Shown piece after piece: positions 1 through 7,485 of a stretch of DNA of 32,681 nt. Within the stretch, counting starts at the first letter, position 1. Each line of letters opens with the position of its first letter. The position numbers were made by a program, and so were the translations under genes. The stretch is from a virus. The notes under the pieces were generated by a model. That model had not been told where the DNA came from. It ran no database searches and was given only the letters and a program-made list of their open reading frames with translations. Location of the stretch: the IMG/VR virus record IMGVR_UViG_3300033148_003329, positions 1-32,681 of that record, one strand, 5' to 3'.

Positions 1-315
1 ACGACGTGGCTTGAGTTGCCCGGTTGGCATAGAGATAGTTTGCCAGTAGGATCACGCCCGACACCATACGGACCATACTTCGAGGCACCAGTGTCCTTTG
101 GTAAACGTCTCAACACCGAAACTCTTTACCACTCCCTTGACTCGCTGCGGGAGAGGGATACGCCGAAAGATAGTATCTTAGCGGATCCACTTCTCGTGGA
201 TTCAATGATTCGCTCACTTCCACCAATTGATCCGCTACCCGACAGTTGGTTTTATCCCTCACCCCCGCCCTGCTCTGTCTGGGTGCCGGGCCACTGGCAG
301 AAAGGTGGGAAGTGA
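1..315 (+). CDS. Hypothetical protein, 5' end cut by window edge
   Basis: Frame 1 is open from the first base and stops with TGA at 313-315, so the gene probably begins outside the window. An in-frame TTG at 16 is a possible start, but the bases before it show no convincing ribosome binding site. The visible part is about 104 residues, rich in proline, serine and aspartate, with no membrane segment. It ends with VWVPGHWQKGGK, which contains one copy of a WxPGHW motif like those in short WXXGXW repeat proteins; one copy is too little to assign the family. The stop overlaps the start of the next gene by one base, which suggests translational coupling. Function unknown. Confidence 0.5.
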   Translation, partial: TTWLELPGWHRDSLPVGSRPTPYGPYFEAPVSFGKRLNTETLYHSLDSLRERDTPKDSILADPLLVDSMIRSLPPIDPLPDSWFYPSPPPCSVWVPGHWQKGGK

Positions 316-572
316 TGCAAAACATACGCCGCATGTCTAGCGAGGACCGTGTTGATGCAATACAGCACGATTATTGGGATACCTGCGAAAGCGGGTCGTG
401 TATTTCAATTTATGTCGTTAGTACAGGCGATCAGGTCTGCACTTGTATGTTTGGTCCATACTATGAAATCAATCAGGCGTGTGTTAATCGCCTAGCTCGT
501 AGCCGAGCTGCTGCCGAATGTATTGTGACAGAACACAATCGTATTATCGCGGAGGCATCGGATGAACAGTGA
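315..572 (+). CDS. Small hypothetical protein, cysteine-containing
   Basis: An 85-residue protein whose ATG at 315 shares its A with the TGA of the upstream gene (TGATG). GGTGGGAAG just upstream can act as ribosome binding site. The protein has five cysteines in its middle (CESGSC, CTC and NQAC), a central stretch that looks like beta structure (ISIYVVSTG), and a helical C-terminus rich in alanine and arginine. The cysteine spacing does not match a zinc finger I can name. The end overlaps the next start by 11 bases, as expected in a compact phage operon. I do not recognise the family. Confidence 0.6.
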   Translation: MQNIRRMSSEDRVDAIQHDYWDTCESGSCISIYVVSTGDQVCTCMFGPYYEINQACVNRLARSRAAAECIVTEHNRIIAEASDEQ

Positions 573-696
573 GACTGGGACCGAAGAAGCAACCGTTACA
601 TCGGCTCAGGCGCTGATAGAGCAAATCGACGCCCTTGGCGAGGTGGCGGAAAAGTCGAAACTCCGAGGGACACATCACTCTTTCGATCAGCATTGA
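562..696 (+). CDS. Small hypothetical protein, probably first half of a frameshifted gene
   Basis: ATG at 562 has a strong ribosome binding site (GGAGG at 551-555, six bases away), so translation very likely starts here. The frame gives 44 residues and stops at 694-696. The first 33 residues (to EVAEKSK) look like an ordinary acidic helical protein. The last eleven (LRGTHHSFDQH) look like out-of-frame sequence. From about 655 the +1 frame carries a more protein-like sequence that runs on to 829. Either this is a genuine 44-residue protein overlapping another gene, or one gene is split by a single-base difference near the A-runs at 650-653 and 658-660, from a mutation, an assembly error or recoding. 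Confidence 0.45.
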   Translation: MNSETGTEEATVTSAQALIEQIDALGEVAEKSKLRGTHHSFDQH

Positions 697-829
697 ACTG
701 CATGAAAACGCAATCCCCGCCTACACACCTGATGACATCCACGAAAGCAGAGAAGGAGCCGAGGAAGTCGGGAGCGTAAACACTGAGCATAAGGATCAGG
801 CAAATGGAATTGCCGGAAATCATCATTGA
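635..829 (+). CDS. Downstream frame of the probable frameshifted gene (hypothetical)
   Basis: This frame is open from TTG 635 to TGA 829, but the TTG has no good ribosome binding site and lies inside the previous gene. From residue 10 on it is convincing protein: a beta-like segment (HITLSISIELHENAIPAY) followed by a polar, acidic tail. It probably continues the protein that starts at 562, joined by a +1 shift around 650-661. The joined product would be about 88 residues. It overlaps the following gene by 26 bases. No family is recognised. Confidence 0.45.
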   Translation: MARWRKSRNSEGHITLSISIELHENAIPAYTPDDIHESREGAEEVGSVNTEHKDQANGIAGNHH

Positions 830-1208
830 CGGGACAATAGTCAGGCTGCCAGGGTCGAATCGAAAGCGGTACAAGATCACCATCGGCGGGCAGGATTTAT
901 TTGTTCAAGGCGCAGTTTTCTGGTTGCTGGCGTTGCTGGCATTGGTGCGGTACAAGCCGCATTTGCTTGGTTGGATTCACAAGTCAGAGCTGTATCCAAA
1001 TCATCCTGATCCCGCAAAACCAATTCATCATGCAAGGATTCACGTGAGGGAGCAGATCCCAGAATTGGACTGGCCAGTGATCGAGAATGATCGACACGGG
1101 TACTATCGCCTGGCGACTTTGCCCGATCGCATACGATTCAGTAATCCGGCGGCTCTGATAGAATTTGGCGACGCAACGATAATCGAAAGGTATCTGAGGA
1201 GTAGGTGA
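804..1208 (+). CDS. Putative DNA-binding protein with OmpR/PhoB-like winged helix
   Basis: A 134-residue protein starting at ATG 804 behind GGATCAGG. Residues about 35-105 match the layout of the OmpR/PhoB C-terminal winged helix: a hydrophobic first helix (residues 37-50, VFWLLALLALVRY), a connecting segment with HKSELYP, a putative recognition helix around HHARIHVREQIPEL, and the wing hairpin with IENDRHGYYRL, comparable to the IETVRGVGYRL-type ending of that family. No receiver domain is present, so it would be a stand-alone DNA binder. It lies just upstream of the terminator and repeat region that precedes the late genes, so it could regulate that region (inference). The domain call rests on pattern similarity only. 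Confidence 0.55.
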   Translation: MELPEIIIDGTIVRLPGSNRKRYKITIGGQDLFVQGAVFWLLALLALVRYKPHLLGWIHKSELYPNHPDPAKPIHHARIHVREQIPELDWPVIENDRHGYYRLATLPDRIRFSNPAALIEFGDATIIERYLRSR

Positions 1209-1212
1209 AGTG

Positions 1213-1362
1213 ATGAAGACTTACTATTTGGTGTTTACGGCTCGGTGGCCCCCGGCGGGGATGAATGATTTCTTTTGGAGCCGAGCTATCTGCAACCGTG
1301 GCCACCTGTGGGTTTACTATCCGACTTTTGTCAGGCCGCCAGACCGATATGTTGGCGACTGA
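1213..1362 (+). CDS. Small hypothetical protein (49 aa), aromatic-rich
   Basis: A short reading frame from ATG 1213 to TGA 1360-1362 directly follows the winged-helix gene, with GAGGAG at about 1195-1200 as a possible ribosome binding site, somewhat distant. The 49 residues are rich in aromatic and basic residues (MKTYYLVFTARW at the start, GHLWVYYPTFVRPPDRY near the end), with one cysteine and no clear membrane segment. It is the last gene before the terminator. I do not recognise it, and its small size makes it the least certain of the upstream genes. Confidence 0.45.
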   Translation: MKTYYLVFTARWPPAGMNDFFWSRAICNRGHLWVYYPTFVRPPDRYVGD

Positions 1363-1475
1363 TTGGGTAATCGCTATGGATAAGAACTAAGCATGATGCA
1401 GATTTCCTCCTCCGTGAATGCTCGTGGTCCTCCGACCGGCACTCAACTTGTTAGCACTCCAATTGAGCAACCTCT

Positions 1476-1507
1476 GCGGTCCGCACTTCAATGCGCGGAC
1501 CGCTTTT
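1476..1507 (+). terminator. Rho-independent terminator ending the upstream small-gene operon
   Basis: GCGGTCCGC at 1476-1484 pairs perfectly with GCGGACCGC at 1495-1503 across a 10-base loop, and TTTT (then CTGT) follows at 1504. A nine-pair GC-rich stem plus a T-run is a standard intrinsic terminator for + strand transcription. It lies about 110 bases after the last small gene and before the terminase genes. Confidence 0.8.
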
Positions 1508-1512
1508 CTGTG

Positions 1513-1555
1513 TCACGTGAAACCTCACATTATGAATCTCACATTCTGAATGTGA
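1513..1555. promoter_or_regulatory. Putative operator/promoter region for the late operon
   Basis: Between the terminator and the terminase genes lie three symmetrical elements: the 8-bp palindrome TCACGTGA (1513-1520), a tandem 14-bp repeat (1525-1552), and the inverted repeat TCACATT-CTG-AATGTGA (1539-1555). The sequence that follows is AT-rich (GATACATATCTATT, 1554-1567) and could hold a -10 element, but I find no convincing -35 with proper spacing. The location, after a terminator and at the start of a long gene run on one strand, is where a late promoter is expected. Repeat plus palindrome suggests a dimeric DNA-binding protein, possibly the winged-helix protein encoded upstream (inference). 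Confidence 0.5.
1525..1552. repeat. Tandem 14-bp direct repeat
   Basis: TCACATTATGAATC (1525-1538) is followed immediately by TCACATTCTGAATG (1539-1552); the two copies match at 12 of 14 positions. The second copy forms most of the inverted repeat at 1539-1555. One helical turn plus a few bases separates equivalent positions, as in tandem operator sites. Confidence 0.75.
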
Positions 1556-1625
1556 TACATATCTATTCAACAATTCTGGTAACGAGAGGGTGAGACTGGC
1601 ACCACAACATAACTGTGCGAGAGCG

Positions 1626-2132
1626 ATGTTACGTGATAAGTCAAAGCCAAAGAAGCGAGTACCGAAGAAGGCCGGCAAGAAAAAGGGCGGTCGTCACGGC
1701 GGTAGTATGCTCGAACGCGCGCTGTATGCGTGGCATCAGTTCTATCGGGCTGGCAAGGAACAGAAGTGGGTTGCCAAGAAACTCGGCGTCCACCGAAACA
1801 CGGTTAGTCGCTACATCGATCTCATCGACGAACAGTTCAAGCAGGCCGGTGTCGGCGAGTCTCCCGATGATTGGATGGCTCGTTGCATTACTCATGCTCG
1901 TGATTCCGTCGAGCAGCATGTCAATCCCAGCAATGCTCACGACAAGGACTTCGCTGGCCACAATCTCGCAGCCAGCAAGCTCGTGCTCATTACTTCTGGG
2001 GATCTTGAGGACAAGCAGAAGCACGAACACAATTTCAGGGACAAGTCAACCGATGAGCTTATCTCAACGTTCGATCAACTCGCCAGGCGAGCTAAACGCC
2101 TTGAAGGCGGAGATGACGGCGATAACGGCTGA
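1626..2132 (+). CDS. Putative terminase small subunit
   Basis: A basic protein of about 168 residues with a lysine-rich start (KPKKRVPKKAGKKK) and a helix-turn-helix, KWVAKKLGVHRNTVSRYIDL. The C-terminal half is helical and ends in an acidic tail (EGGDDGDNG). Small terminases recognise the packaging site through an N-terminal helix-turn-helix and oligomerise through helices. This layout, directly before and overlapping the large terminase gene by 20 bases, supports the call. The start is uncertain: ATG 1626 has GAGAG very close before it, while a GTG at 1590 would add 12 residues but has GAGAGG immediately adjacent. A general DNA-binding protein is the alternative. Confidence 0.65.
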   Translation: MLRDKSKPKKRVPKKAGKKKGGRHGGSMLERALYAWHQFYRAGKEQKWVAKKLGVHRNTVSRYIDLIDEQFKQAGVGESPDDWMARCITHARDSVEQHVNPSNAHDKDFAGHNLAASKLVLITSGDLEDKQKHEHNFRDKSTDELISTFDQLARRAKRLEGGDDGDNG

Positions 2133-3537
2133 GTTAGAGCGGCGGTACAGTCCGAGCAGTATCGATTATTTTAAGCCGACAGAGCCACCGAACAATGACC
2201 AGAAAGCCTTCCTTCACTCTCCAGCGAAAATCCGGATAGCGTCTGGTGGGAACAGATCCGGCAAAACGCATATTGGCGCCGCCGACGTCGTGTTGACTCA
2301 TCTTGGAAAGCACCCTGTCCGGAGTCAGAAGTATCAACCACCGATCTATGGTCGATGCGTTGCGCCGCACTACGAGCGGGACTGCATGAAGGTAATGGCC
2401 GCCAAACTCAGGGAGATGATCCCGTATCACGAGCTAAGGGGATCGTCGTGGAAGCGTGCCTTTTCGGTCAAGGAGAGCACTCTGCACTTCGCCAACGGTG
2501 GTGAAACGCAGTTCCTCTCTACAGAAATGAAGCTCAGTAGTTACGGTGGGGTCGCGCGGCACTACGTTTGGCAGGACGAGCACTGTCCGTACAGTTATTT
2601 CGTTGAAAATCTGGCTCGGCTGGTTGATTACAATGGCTATTTAATCAATACCTTCACGCCGGAGTGGGGGCGTACCTGGGAGTTCGATTTCTTCGAGAAT
2701 CCGCCGCCGGGCGTGACGGTGGATATGTTCAAATTCTGGCAGGAGAAGAACCCGTTCTTGGATCCCGAAGGTGTTGCGACAAACCTTGCGGCTCTCTCCC
2801 GCGATCCTGTAATGCTGGAACGGAAAATGCACGGCGAGCCAGGCACGCTCTCCGGATTGGTTATCCCGCAATTCGATTCTCGACACCATATCGTTCCTGA
2901 TCGCAAGATTCGGAAGGACGCTTACAGGGTCTTCTGTATCGACATGCACACGAAGACTCCGTGCGGCATGGTCTGGGCTGCCTGGGAGCCTAACGGCAAG
3001 TTGATTATTTATCGCACGGCCAAGAAAGCGATGACGATCCCAGAGTTGCAGGACTTCATCCGCGTCCAGTCGTTGCACGATGGCAAGATCAGTCTATGGC
3101 TCGCTGATTGTTCGGAAGGCGGCAACAGAGACGCCACCGATATTCGTGGCAACCATCCGCTGGTGGTCGAGCTTGCTAGCGGGCCGAACGGCATTCCAGT
3201 TTACCAGGTGCCGAAGCCGAAGGGGTCTTTCAGCGCGGGGATCTACAAGCTGCGAAGTCTTTTCGCCGTCGACCCGATGAGTGGCGACGTCGATGTCGAG
3301 ATTTTCAAGTCGTGTGACTATCCGGTGGAGTGGTTAGGCGACGGCAAGTCGCACGGCTCGCTGCCTTGGGAGTTGGGTCAGTACGCTTTCCGAAAAGAGA
3401 CCAGCACCGACGAAGAGATCCTGCGCGAGAATGTCATCCAGGTCAACGAGCACCTAATCAGTTGTACTCGCTACATCGTGATGGCTGGGCATGGAACTCA
3501 GGGTAAACCGATCAAATCCTATTACGACAAAGGCTGA
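2113..3537 (+). CDS. terL: Terminase large subunit (packaging ATPase/nuclease)
   Basis: A 474-residue protein, a usual length for the family. It powers DNA packaging into the prohead at the portal and cuts the genome. The N-terminal ATPase has a Walker A motif GGNRSGKT (residues 45-52), a Walker B ending YVWQDE (151-156, with the catalytic glutamate) and a coupling segment NTFTPEWG (179-186). A linker like MHGEPGTLSGLVIPQF (239-254) is typical between ATPase and nuclease. The RNase H-like nuclease begins around CIDMH (Asp277), with LADCSEGGN (Asp332) as a second acidic strand. ATG 2113 follows AAGGCGGAG inside the end of the small subunit gene. The same frame is open far upstream, but that part is the shadow of the small subunit. 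Confidence 0.93.
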   Translation: MTAITAELERRYSPSSIDYFKPTEPPNNDQKAFLHSPAKIRIASGGNRSGKTHIGAADVVLTHLGKHPVRSQKYQPPIYGRCVAPHYERDCMKVMAAKLREMIPYHELRGSSWKRAFSVKESTLHFANGGETQFLSTEMKLSSYGGVARHYVWQDEHCPYSYFVENLARLVDYNGYLINTFTPEWGRTWEFDFFENPPPGVTVDMFKFWQEKNPFLDPEGVATNLAALSRDPVMLERKMHGEPGTLSGLVIPQFDSRHHIVPDRKIRKDAYRVFCIDMHTKTPCGMVWAAWEPNGKLIIYRTAKKAMTIPELQDFIRVQSLHDGKISLWLADCSEGGNRDATDIRGNHPLVVELASGPNGIPVYQVPKPKGSFSAGIYKLRSLFAVDPMSGDVDVEIFKSCDYPVEWLGDGKSHGSLPWELGQYAFRKETSTDEEILRENVIQVNEHLISCTRYIVMAGHGTQGKPIKSYYDKG

Positions 3538-3540
3538 CGG

Positions 3541-5685
3541 ATGGCGCAGTCAATCACAGACGAGGAACGGGAACTACTCAACGCCGCTGACGACGAGCCA
3601 TCAGGAGCTGCTGTCGAGCATCCGTTTCTGGCCAAAGTCCGCTTGCAGGTTGCGCGGGACTTCAAGGACGCCTGTGATTTCTGTGACGGCTGGCATGAAA
3701 AGTGCGCCGACATGTACGCGGCTTATCACAACGCTCAGGACTACACGAGTCTCCGCAAAGACCACAAATTCCCGGTGCCGTTCATGCAGAAGACGGTCGA
3801 CCAGATTGTCTCGACCCTCAAGGATAAACTGTTTTTCGGGGCTGGTTCTCCATGCCGCATTGTCGGCCGCGAAAAGCAGGACAACCAGGACGCGGTCGCC
3901 AAGGATAACATGATGCGCTACCAGGACGAACGGAACGGCATTCGCCGCCTCATGTCCGCCTGGCTTAGGTCTGTCGCCCTGGATCGCGTTTGTGTGGCTC
4001 AGGTAGACTATGTTGAAAAGAAGAGGCCGGTCTGGGAGAAGGTCCCGGTCTACAAGATGCTGATGGATCCGAACACTGGTATGCCCATTGTCGACGACCG
4101 CGGCATACCTATTCCTGAAATGGATATGAATGGCCAGCCTGTAGTGATTGGCGAGCGGTGGGAGCGAAGCGAGCAGACGGACTATCTGGGCGCCTGGTGC
4201 AAGAAGATCGATCCGCAGAATTTGTTCATTACGCAGGACAAGCGCGAGATCGACGACCCGTTCCCGGTGATGGTCCAATCGTTTCACGACAAGCGGCATT
4301 TCTACGACGAAGAATACTACTTCAATCAGGATCAGATCGGCAAGCAGGAAGGCCAAGGTTCTCCGACTTCAGAGGATCCTGCTATCAAGAAAATGCGACA
4401 GCGCGGATTTAGAGCCGAAGACACCAGTGCTCGTCGATCTCATCATCTGATCGAGTGGCAGGCACCGGTCAATAAGCGTGAACTATACGACTGGATGGCC
4501 GAGACTGGCCGGGGAATAGAGGTACACACGCCGGGCCGGTTGTATATCGATACCGAGGCCGACGAAATGATCGAGGTTGAGGGTCCGCGAGATACGTGCT
4601 GGGCTATTGTCGGCGTCGTCGATGCTTTGGCGGTCGTCCGCTGTGATCCAACACCGTTCGGCATCGATGGTCCGAACCTCGTGGTCGGCGTTATCACCGC
4701 CGAGGATGAGGGAGTTACCGGTGTTGGCCTGGCCGAACGCATCGAGGCTGTTCATTATGGTCAGCAGGAGTTGATGGGCTGGTGGTTGGAGAATTTCAAG
4801 CAGTGCGTCAATAGCGGCTGGGGCGTTGACAAGACTAAGTGGTGCGATGAGAATCCGTCGGTCAATACGCCTGGCGGTGTCTTCCAATTTATGGGCAACC
4901 CGAGGGAAGCGATGGTTCGGATGGGGCCTGACATGATCTCGCCTCATATCCTTGAGGGCATGGAGCACCTTGAACAAATGGGGCAGGACAGTGTGTCGAC
5001 GCAGGACACGATCTCAGGCAAGGGTGATCGGGCCACCAACACCGCGACAGAGACGACCGCGGCCTTCCAGCAGGCGATGCTCAATATCTCCGAGTACCTG
5101 GAAAATCTGGAAGCGACGTTCATTATTCCGGTCTGGCAGTTACGAAACGAAATCAATGCTGCCCTGATCGACGAGGAGTACGCTTACCGCGTGCTCGGCA
5201 AGAAGGGACGCGAATGGCGGAAAATCTCACCCCACGCGATCAAGGCTGACGTCGATTTTGTGTGTGAAGGATCCAGGCGGGAAGCTCAGAAGGCTGTTCT
5301 GTCTCAGCAAGTAATCGAAGTGGCCAAGGTGGCGCCGCTGTGTGTCAGTGCCGGGCAACCAGTACGCATAGACAAGCTGATCGGTAAGCTGTTGAAGGGC
5401 GGCTTCTCGTGGACCGACGACCAAGTAGCTGAAATCTTTCCGTTGATCGCGGCTGAAGAAGAGGCGGGCGGGGAGTCTCAATTGAACAAGTTACTCGCTG
5501 AAAACGCTGTGCTATCGCAGGCAGTACAGCGAATGCAGATGCTCATGATGGGTGGCGCTCAATCTGGCGCACCTGGTCCGGCCATGCCTGGTGGTGGTGG
5601 GCCGTTACCTGAATCAACAACCGAGGCGGAGGCTGAAGGCGCCATGATGCAGCGCTCCAGCCCCAATGCGTCTTCGGTAATGTGA
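3541..5685 (+). CDS. Portal protein (P22-like, podoviral size)
   Basis: A 714-residue protein four bases after the terminase stop. The portal is the dodecameric ring at one capsid vertex through which DNA enters and leaves and to which the neck attaches. The length is close to that of P22-type portals. The N-terminal region (KVRLQVARDFKDACDF, with DKLFF around residue 97) resembles the wing region of that group, and the middle contains a segment like KKIDPQNLFI. The C-terminal part, after about residue 480, is helical and ends in a Gly/Pro/Met-rich tail, as in portals with an extended barrel. Position between large terminase and scaffold/capsid genes is the strongest support. No catalytic motif is expected. 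Confidence 0.82.
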   Translation: MAQSITDEERELLNAADDEPSGAAVEHPFLAKVRLQVARDFKDACDFCDGWHEKCADMYAAYHNAQDYTSLRKDHKFPVPFMQKTVDQIVSTLKDKLFFGAGSPCRIVGREKQDNQDAVAKDNMMRYQDERNGIRRLMSAWLRSVALDRVCVAQVDYVEKKRPVWEKVPVYKMLMDPNTGMPIVDDRGIPIPEMDMNGQPVVIGERWERSEQTDYLGAWCKKIDPQNLFITQDKREIDDPFPVMVQSFHDKRHFYDEEYYFNQDQIGKQEGQGSPTSEDPAIKKMRQRGFRAEDTSARRSHHLIEWQAPVNKRELYDWMAETGRGIEVHTPGRLYIDTEADEMIEVEGPRDTCWAIVGVVDALAVVRCDPTPFGIDGPNLVVGVITAEDEGVTGVGLAERIEAVHYGQQELMGWWLENFKQCVNSGWGVDKTKWCDENPSVNTPGGVFQFMGNPREAMVRMGPDMISPHILEGMEHLEQMGQDSVSTQDTISGKGDRATNTATETTAAFQQAMLNISEYLENLEATFIIPVWQLRNEINAALIDEEYAYRVLGKKGREWRKISPHAIKADVDFVCEGSRREAQKAVLSQQVIEVAKVAPLCVSAGQPVRIDKLIGKLLKGGFSWTDDQVAEIFPLIAAEEEAGGESQLNKLLAENAVLSQAVQRMQMLMMGGAQSGAPGPAMPGGGGPLPESTTEAEAEGAMMQRSSPNASSVM

Positions 5686-5697
5686 GAGGACTGAATC

Positions 5698-6159
5698 ATG
5701 GCTAAGAAAGCCACCAAACGGAAGAAGACTGGCGTTGCGAAGACGAAGGCGGTGGAGGTCTCGGCGGCACGGTACAAGACTGCGCTCGACCAGGCCCCGA
5801 AGAAGCAGCATCGCGACCCTGATCCGGAGACGGATTTTCATCGACTCGGAGCACGCAAGGCTCTGGTTGTAAAGCAGGGCGTCCGGCCTGACCAGAACAC
5901 ACCGACAGCGGCAAGGACAATGGCAGGTCAGGCATTGACGCACGAGGCCGAGATGGTTGTGCAGCCGCTGTTGACCTACGAAGAGGCGATTCTGCTCGGG
6001 ACTCAGGAATGGGCGGTCTTCCCCTCGTCTCTCGTCGACCCGTTCGGCGGCACGAATTACAAGAAGGGCGAGTGCATGTCGTGTGTCTTCAGACACCGGG
6101 ACATCGTGCGCCGTTTCATCGTGCCGATTGATGTCTTTGTGAAATTAGAGAAGGCGTAA
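5698..6159 (+). CDS. Hypothetical basic protein of the head module
   Basis: A 153-residue protein with ATG 5698 behind GAGAGGA. The first 60 residues are very rich in lysine and arginine (MAKKATKRKKTGVAKTK) and probably disordered or nucleic-acid binding. The C-terminal half looks folded (LLTYEEAILLGTQEWAVFP, then GECMSCVFRHRDIVRRF) with two cysteines in a CxxC arrangement (ECMSC). There is no signal peptide. It sits between the portal and the first signal-peptide gene. Its family is not recognised; a minor virion or DNA-binding protein is possible from context. Confidence 0.65.
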   Translation: MAKKATKRKKTGVAKTKAVEVSAARYKTALDQAPKKQHRDPDPETDFHRLGARKALVVKQGVRPDQNTPTAARTMAGQALTHEAEMVVQPLLTYEEAILLGTQEWAVFPSSLVDPFGGTNYKKGECMSCVFRHRDIVRRFIVPIDVFVKLEKA

Positions 6160-6171
6160 GAGGAGGCCCTT

Positions 6172-6636
6172 ATGAAGAGAATCATACTGCTCGGGGTTAT
6201 CGGGATCGTGCTGGCGCTGGGTGTTGCGGCCGGGGACCCGCCACACTATTTCGGTAGCCGTTCAGTCTCGGCAACAGCCGACACCTCGGGCGACACGACC
6301 GTGATAACGGGTACTATGCCAATGGGCGCTCTTGTCCTGGGCAAGGACGGCGCGTTGGCATACGCCAAGATCAGCGGACCTGTTAGCGGCGACGCCGGAT
6401 GGGGCAACGCCGATAGTTGCATCATTTCTCTGATAACGAAATGGGCTGGCCTGAGCAAGGTGATCGTTGCCGAGACCTGCGGATCACTGCCGTGTTCCTT
6501 GGTCTACAAACTCACCGGTGGATCAGACAGCATCTTATGGGAACGCCTCGATATCGACTACACGATCATGGATACAATCAGTGACACGCCGAGCACCGCG
6601 ACCTATCGCGAGCGGTGGGATGTGCTGCTAAAGTAA
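6172..6636 (+). CDS. Exported protein with Sec signal peptide, paralogue of the next gene
   Basis: ATG 6172 has an AGGAGG ribosome binding site. The 154-residue product starts with MKRIILLGVIGIVLALGVAA followed by GDPPHYF: basic start, hydrophobic core and small residues at a likely cleavage point (VAA/GD). The rest is beta-rich and Thr/Asp-rich with three mature cysteines. The segments DSCIIS, KVIV and TCGSLPCSL align in order with DTCIIT, EVIV and TCTSLPCTL of the next gene, and both end with an FDY/IDY-like segment and an aromatic C-terminus, so the two are probably tandem paralogues. Location in the head module suggests a virion part, but exported decoration or accessory roles are equally open. 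Confidence 0.75.
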   Translation: MKRIILLGVIGIVLALGVAAGDPPHYFGSRSVSATADTSGDTTVITGTMPMGALVLGKDGALAYAKISGPVSGDAGWGNADSCIISLITKWAGLSKVIVAETCGSLPCSLVYKLTGGSDSILWERLDIDYTIMDTISDTPSTATYRERWDVLLK

Positions 6637-6645
6637 AGGGACTCT

Positions 6646-7236
6646 ATGATGAAGAGATTGATTGCGATACTGATAATCCTGGTCTTCACGGGTGCTTACA
6701 CGCGTGTGGATGCCGGGGCAAAACGAGTCGTCAACGTCGCTTCGGGAACGACGACGATCAACCTGCCTGAAGGCGGCGCTGATACGGTTGCTACCGGTAC
6801 TGGCATGAACAAGGCGCTCATCACGAATTCAACCAATACCAACATCGGCGGGAAGAAGTTCGATAAGCTGTACGGGAGCTATCTGATTTCGGCGTGGACC
6901 GACGTTGGTGATTCCATCGCCGGGGAGAATGGCGTCGACACCTGTATTATTACGACCTACACCGGTACGGAATGGATCGAGGTGATTGTCTCGTGCGATA
7001 CGTGCACGAGTCTGCCCTGTACGCTGACGGTCTACTATTACGAGGACATTCCGTTCGACGGCACTCTCGATAATGACACAGCCGCCGATGCACGCTACCG
7101 GCCTGGGAGCTACGAGAAAAACGCCTTGCTCCACGAACACCTGTGGTTCGACTACGACACCGAAGACACCGCCGGGGATCTCGGTCACTTACGGCAGACC
7201 ATTCAATATTGGTTCCGTGGTGTGGAGGACGAGTAA
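6646..7236 (+). CDS. Exported protein with Sec signal peptide, paralogue of the previous gene
   Basis: A 196-residue protein starting at ATG 6646 behind AAAGGGA. The N-terminus MMKRLIAILIILVFTGAYTR, followed by VDAGAKR, is a signal peptide with likely cleavage after VDA or AGA. The mature part is beta-rich and has four cysteines in the stretch from DTCIIT through SCDTC to SLPC, the same pattern as the preceding gene. The extra length lies in the N-terminal half (repeated Thr/Asn/Gly) and near the C-terminus. Function is unknown. Signal peptides are not expected on proteins between portal and scaffold, so either these are exported accessories or the virion is put together in an unusual place. 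Confidence 0.75.
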   Translation: MMKRLIAILIILVFTGAYTRVDAGAKRVVNVASGTTTINLPEGGADTVATGTGMNKALITNSTNTNIGGKKFDKLYGSYLISAWTDVGDSIAGENGVDTCIITTYTGTEWIEVIVSCDTCTSLPCTLTVYYYEDIPFDGTLDNDTAADARYRPGSYEKNALLHEHLWFDYDTEDTAGDLGHLRQTIQYWFRGVEDE

Positions 7237-7485
7237 GTGCCTTTCCCGAAGGAACTAACTGAATGGGTAGTGCGGAATGCCGACAAGCCCGGCTTCCAGA
7301 TGTTACTAGCCAGGCTCAGTGAGCAGGTCGACGCTCTGCGTCTGCAAGCCATGCAGCCGGGCAATACTGATTTCAGCAAGGGGCAAGTTGCCGGTCTTCA
7401 ATGGGCGTGTAACCTGCCAGTGAGAATACTGAAAGCCTCAATACCCGCTGATGACACATCGGAAACGTCAGCGGAAAAAACCTGA
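7237..7485 (+). CDS. Small hypothetical protein between head genes
   Basis: An 82-residue protein starting with GTG 7237 directly after the TAA of the previous gene; GGAGG at 7223-7227 is the ribosome binding site and supports GTG as the true start. The body is helical (ELTEWVVRN, LSEQVDALRLQAMQ), with a segment FSKGQVAGLQWACNL resembling small proteins often found in phage structural operons next to the scaffold. The last twelve residues (ADDTSETSAEKT) resemble the acidic repeats of the following scaffold gene, and the DNA repeat behind them crosses the gene boundary. No assigned function. Confidence 0.7.
   Translation: MPFPKELTEWVVRNADKPGFQMLLARLSEQVDALRLQAMQPGNTDFSKGQVAGLQWACNLPVRILKASIPADDTSETSAEKT

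Noticed and set aside
1363-1625. tRNA or small RNA gene in the largest gap
   Set aside because: No cloverleaf can be folded by eye; only the terminator and the repeat/palindrome cluster are supported. The short frame at 1393-1593 runs through both and lacks a protein-like sequence.
1615-2112. Long N-terminal extension of the large terminase frame
   Set aside because: The extension is Ser/Arg-rich out-of-frame sequence of the small terminase gene. The Walker A motif lies at the normal distance from ATG 2113, which has its own ribosome binding site.
3601-4356. Long minus-strand reading frame over the portal gene (251 codons)
   Set aside because: It lies opposite the portal gene, has no ribosome binding site or neighbours on its strand, and its composition reflects the reverse complement of the coding strand.
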